A stretch of 5,916 nucleotides of DNA from Chloroflexota bacterium (GTDB taxonomy: Bacteria > Chloroflexota > Dehalococcoidia > Lucifugimonadales > JADFKI01): contig JADFKI010000235.1 of assembly GCA_022565015.1 (NCBI GenBank), positions 1 through 5,916 of the forward strand, given 5' to 3'. Shown piece by piece: positions 5,536 to 5,916 of this stretch. The first letter of the stretch is position 1. Each line of letters begins with the position of its first letter. A model generated the notes under the pieces. The model saw only the letters and a program-made list of their open reading frames with translations, ran no database searches and had not been told where the DNA came from. A program made the translations under genes and the position numbers.

Positions 5536-5814
5536 CCGCGGCGCCGTTCGCCGAACGAAGATCTTAAACGCTACCAGAGGTTTAGCTTCGCTTTGCAGGT
5601 CGCTACCGGCCAAGAACCTTCGCGATGTGCATACTCCTCAGACTGTGGATTTCCCCCTGCATAGCTGACACCGGGAGCAGACCCGGTCCAAGGGCCGTCA
5701 AGATGTATTTACGCCTTGCCTAACAGCTTTCACGGCCCGATACCAGGCCGATACCTGATATAGTTTTCCTGTGTATGATTTCGCGAATCTTTAATCGTAC
5801 TATTGCATCTAAAC
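5536..5814. other. Intergenic stretch after the lipoprotein gene
   Basis: No gene is seen in about 280 bases. It contains short inverted repeats: CGTTC-GCC-GAACG just after the stop, ACCGGG-AGCAGA-CCCGGT (5670-5687), and GGGCCGT/ACGGCCC (5692-5698 with 5732-5738). The heptamer CGATACC is repeated directly at 5738-5744 and 5749-5755 (the first copy lying within GGCCCGATACC). None of the hairpins is followed by a T-run, so no classic intrinsic terminator can be called. Confidence 0.45.
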
Positions 5815-5823
5815 TGGTATAAT
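5815..5823 (+). promoter_or_regulatory. Strong extended -10 promoter reading out of the right edge
   Basis: TGG-TATAAT is a perfect extended -10 (TGN TATAAT). The -35 position 17 bases upstream reads TCGTAC and is weak. Transcription would begin near 5830. At least 86 transcribed bases without a start codon follow to the window edge, so a long leader or a non-coding RNA is expected. Confidence 0.6.
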
Positions 5824-5916
5824 GAGACCGTCGGCAGAGTAGCTCCCAGACGACATAGGCCGACTTTCCCCGTCGCAAGAGAACGAGCCTCGTCGGACTT
5901 AGCTGCACCGAAGAGG

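Overview
The window is bacterial DNA. Shine-Dalgarno-like sites precede most of the credible starts, sigma70-type promoters are visible, and one protein carries a lipoprotein-type signal sequence. No rRNA, tRNA, CRISPR array or insertion sequence was found. The taxon cannot be fixed from the sequence. A CaiB/BaiF CoA-transferase paired with a small alpha/beta-barrel protein, next to a repeat-rich lipoprotein, would suit an environmental bacterium such as Chloroflexota (SAR202/Dehalococcoidia-like) or an alphaproteobacterium, but this is a guess.

Minus strand, right to left. A CaiB/BaiF (class III) CoA-transferase (4023 to 2782) has an extended -10 promoter about 75 bases upstream. It is followed after 65 bases by a 106-residue dimeric alpha/beta-barrel (NIPSNAP/ABM-like) protein (2716 to 2396). 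These two look like one operon. A second transcription unit begins at a near-consensus promoter (TTGACA, 17 bases, CATAAT; 2337 to 2309). It holds a possible 32-codon leader ORF, a 156-residue multi-pass membrane protein with a TTG start (2174 to 1704) and a 163-residue single-pass anchored protein (1543 to 1052). Beyond that lie a palindrome cluster (978 to 1012), a short membrane-protein-like frame with no normal start (about 949 to 797), and a gene-poor stretch. At the left edge is the N-terminal part of a gamma-glutamylcyclotransferase-like gene (306 to 1, TTG start).

Plus strand. A divergent intergenic region of about 700 bases separates the CoA-transferase from a 263-residue putative lipoprotein (4744 to 5535). 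Nearly all of its mature part is nine copies of a 23-residue repeat. After it come about 280 bases without a gene, then a strong extended -10 promoter (5815 to 5823) reading out of the right edge.

Composition differs by region. The CoA-transferase and lipoprotein genes are GC-rich (39 G/C in 60 bases at 5101-5160). The 326-2395 block with the orphan membrane proteins is more AT-rich in places (23 in 60 at 781-840), which suggests an accessory or decaying segment between more conserved genes. No complete defence or other multi-gene system is evident. The most distinctive items are the 23-residue repeat lipoprotein and the membrane-protein segment with its leader ORF and UGA-interrupted frame.
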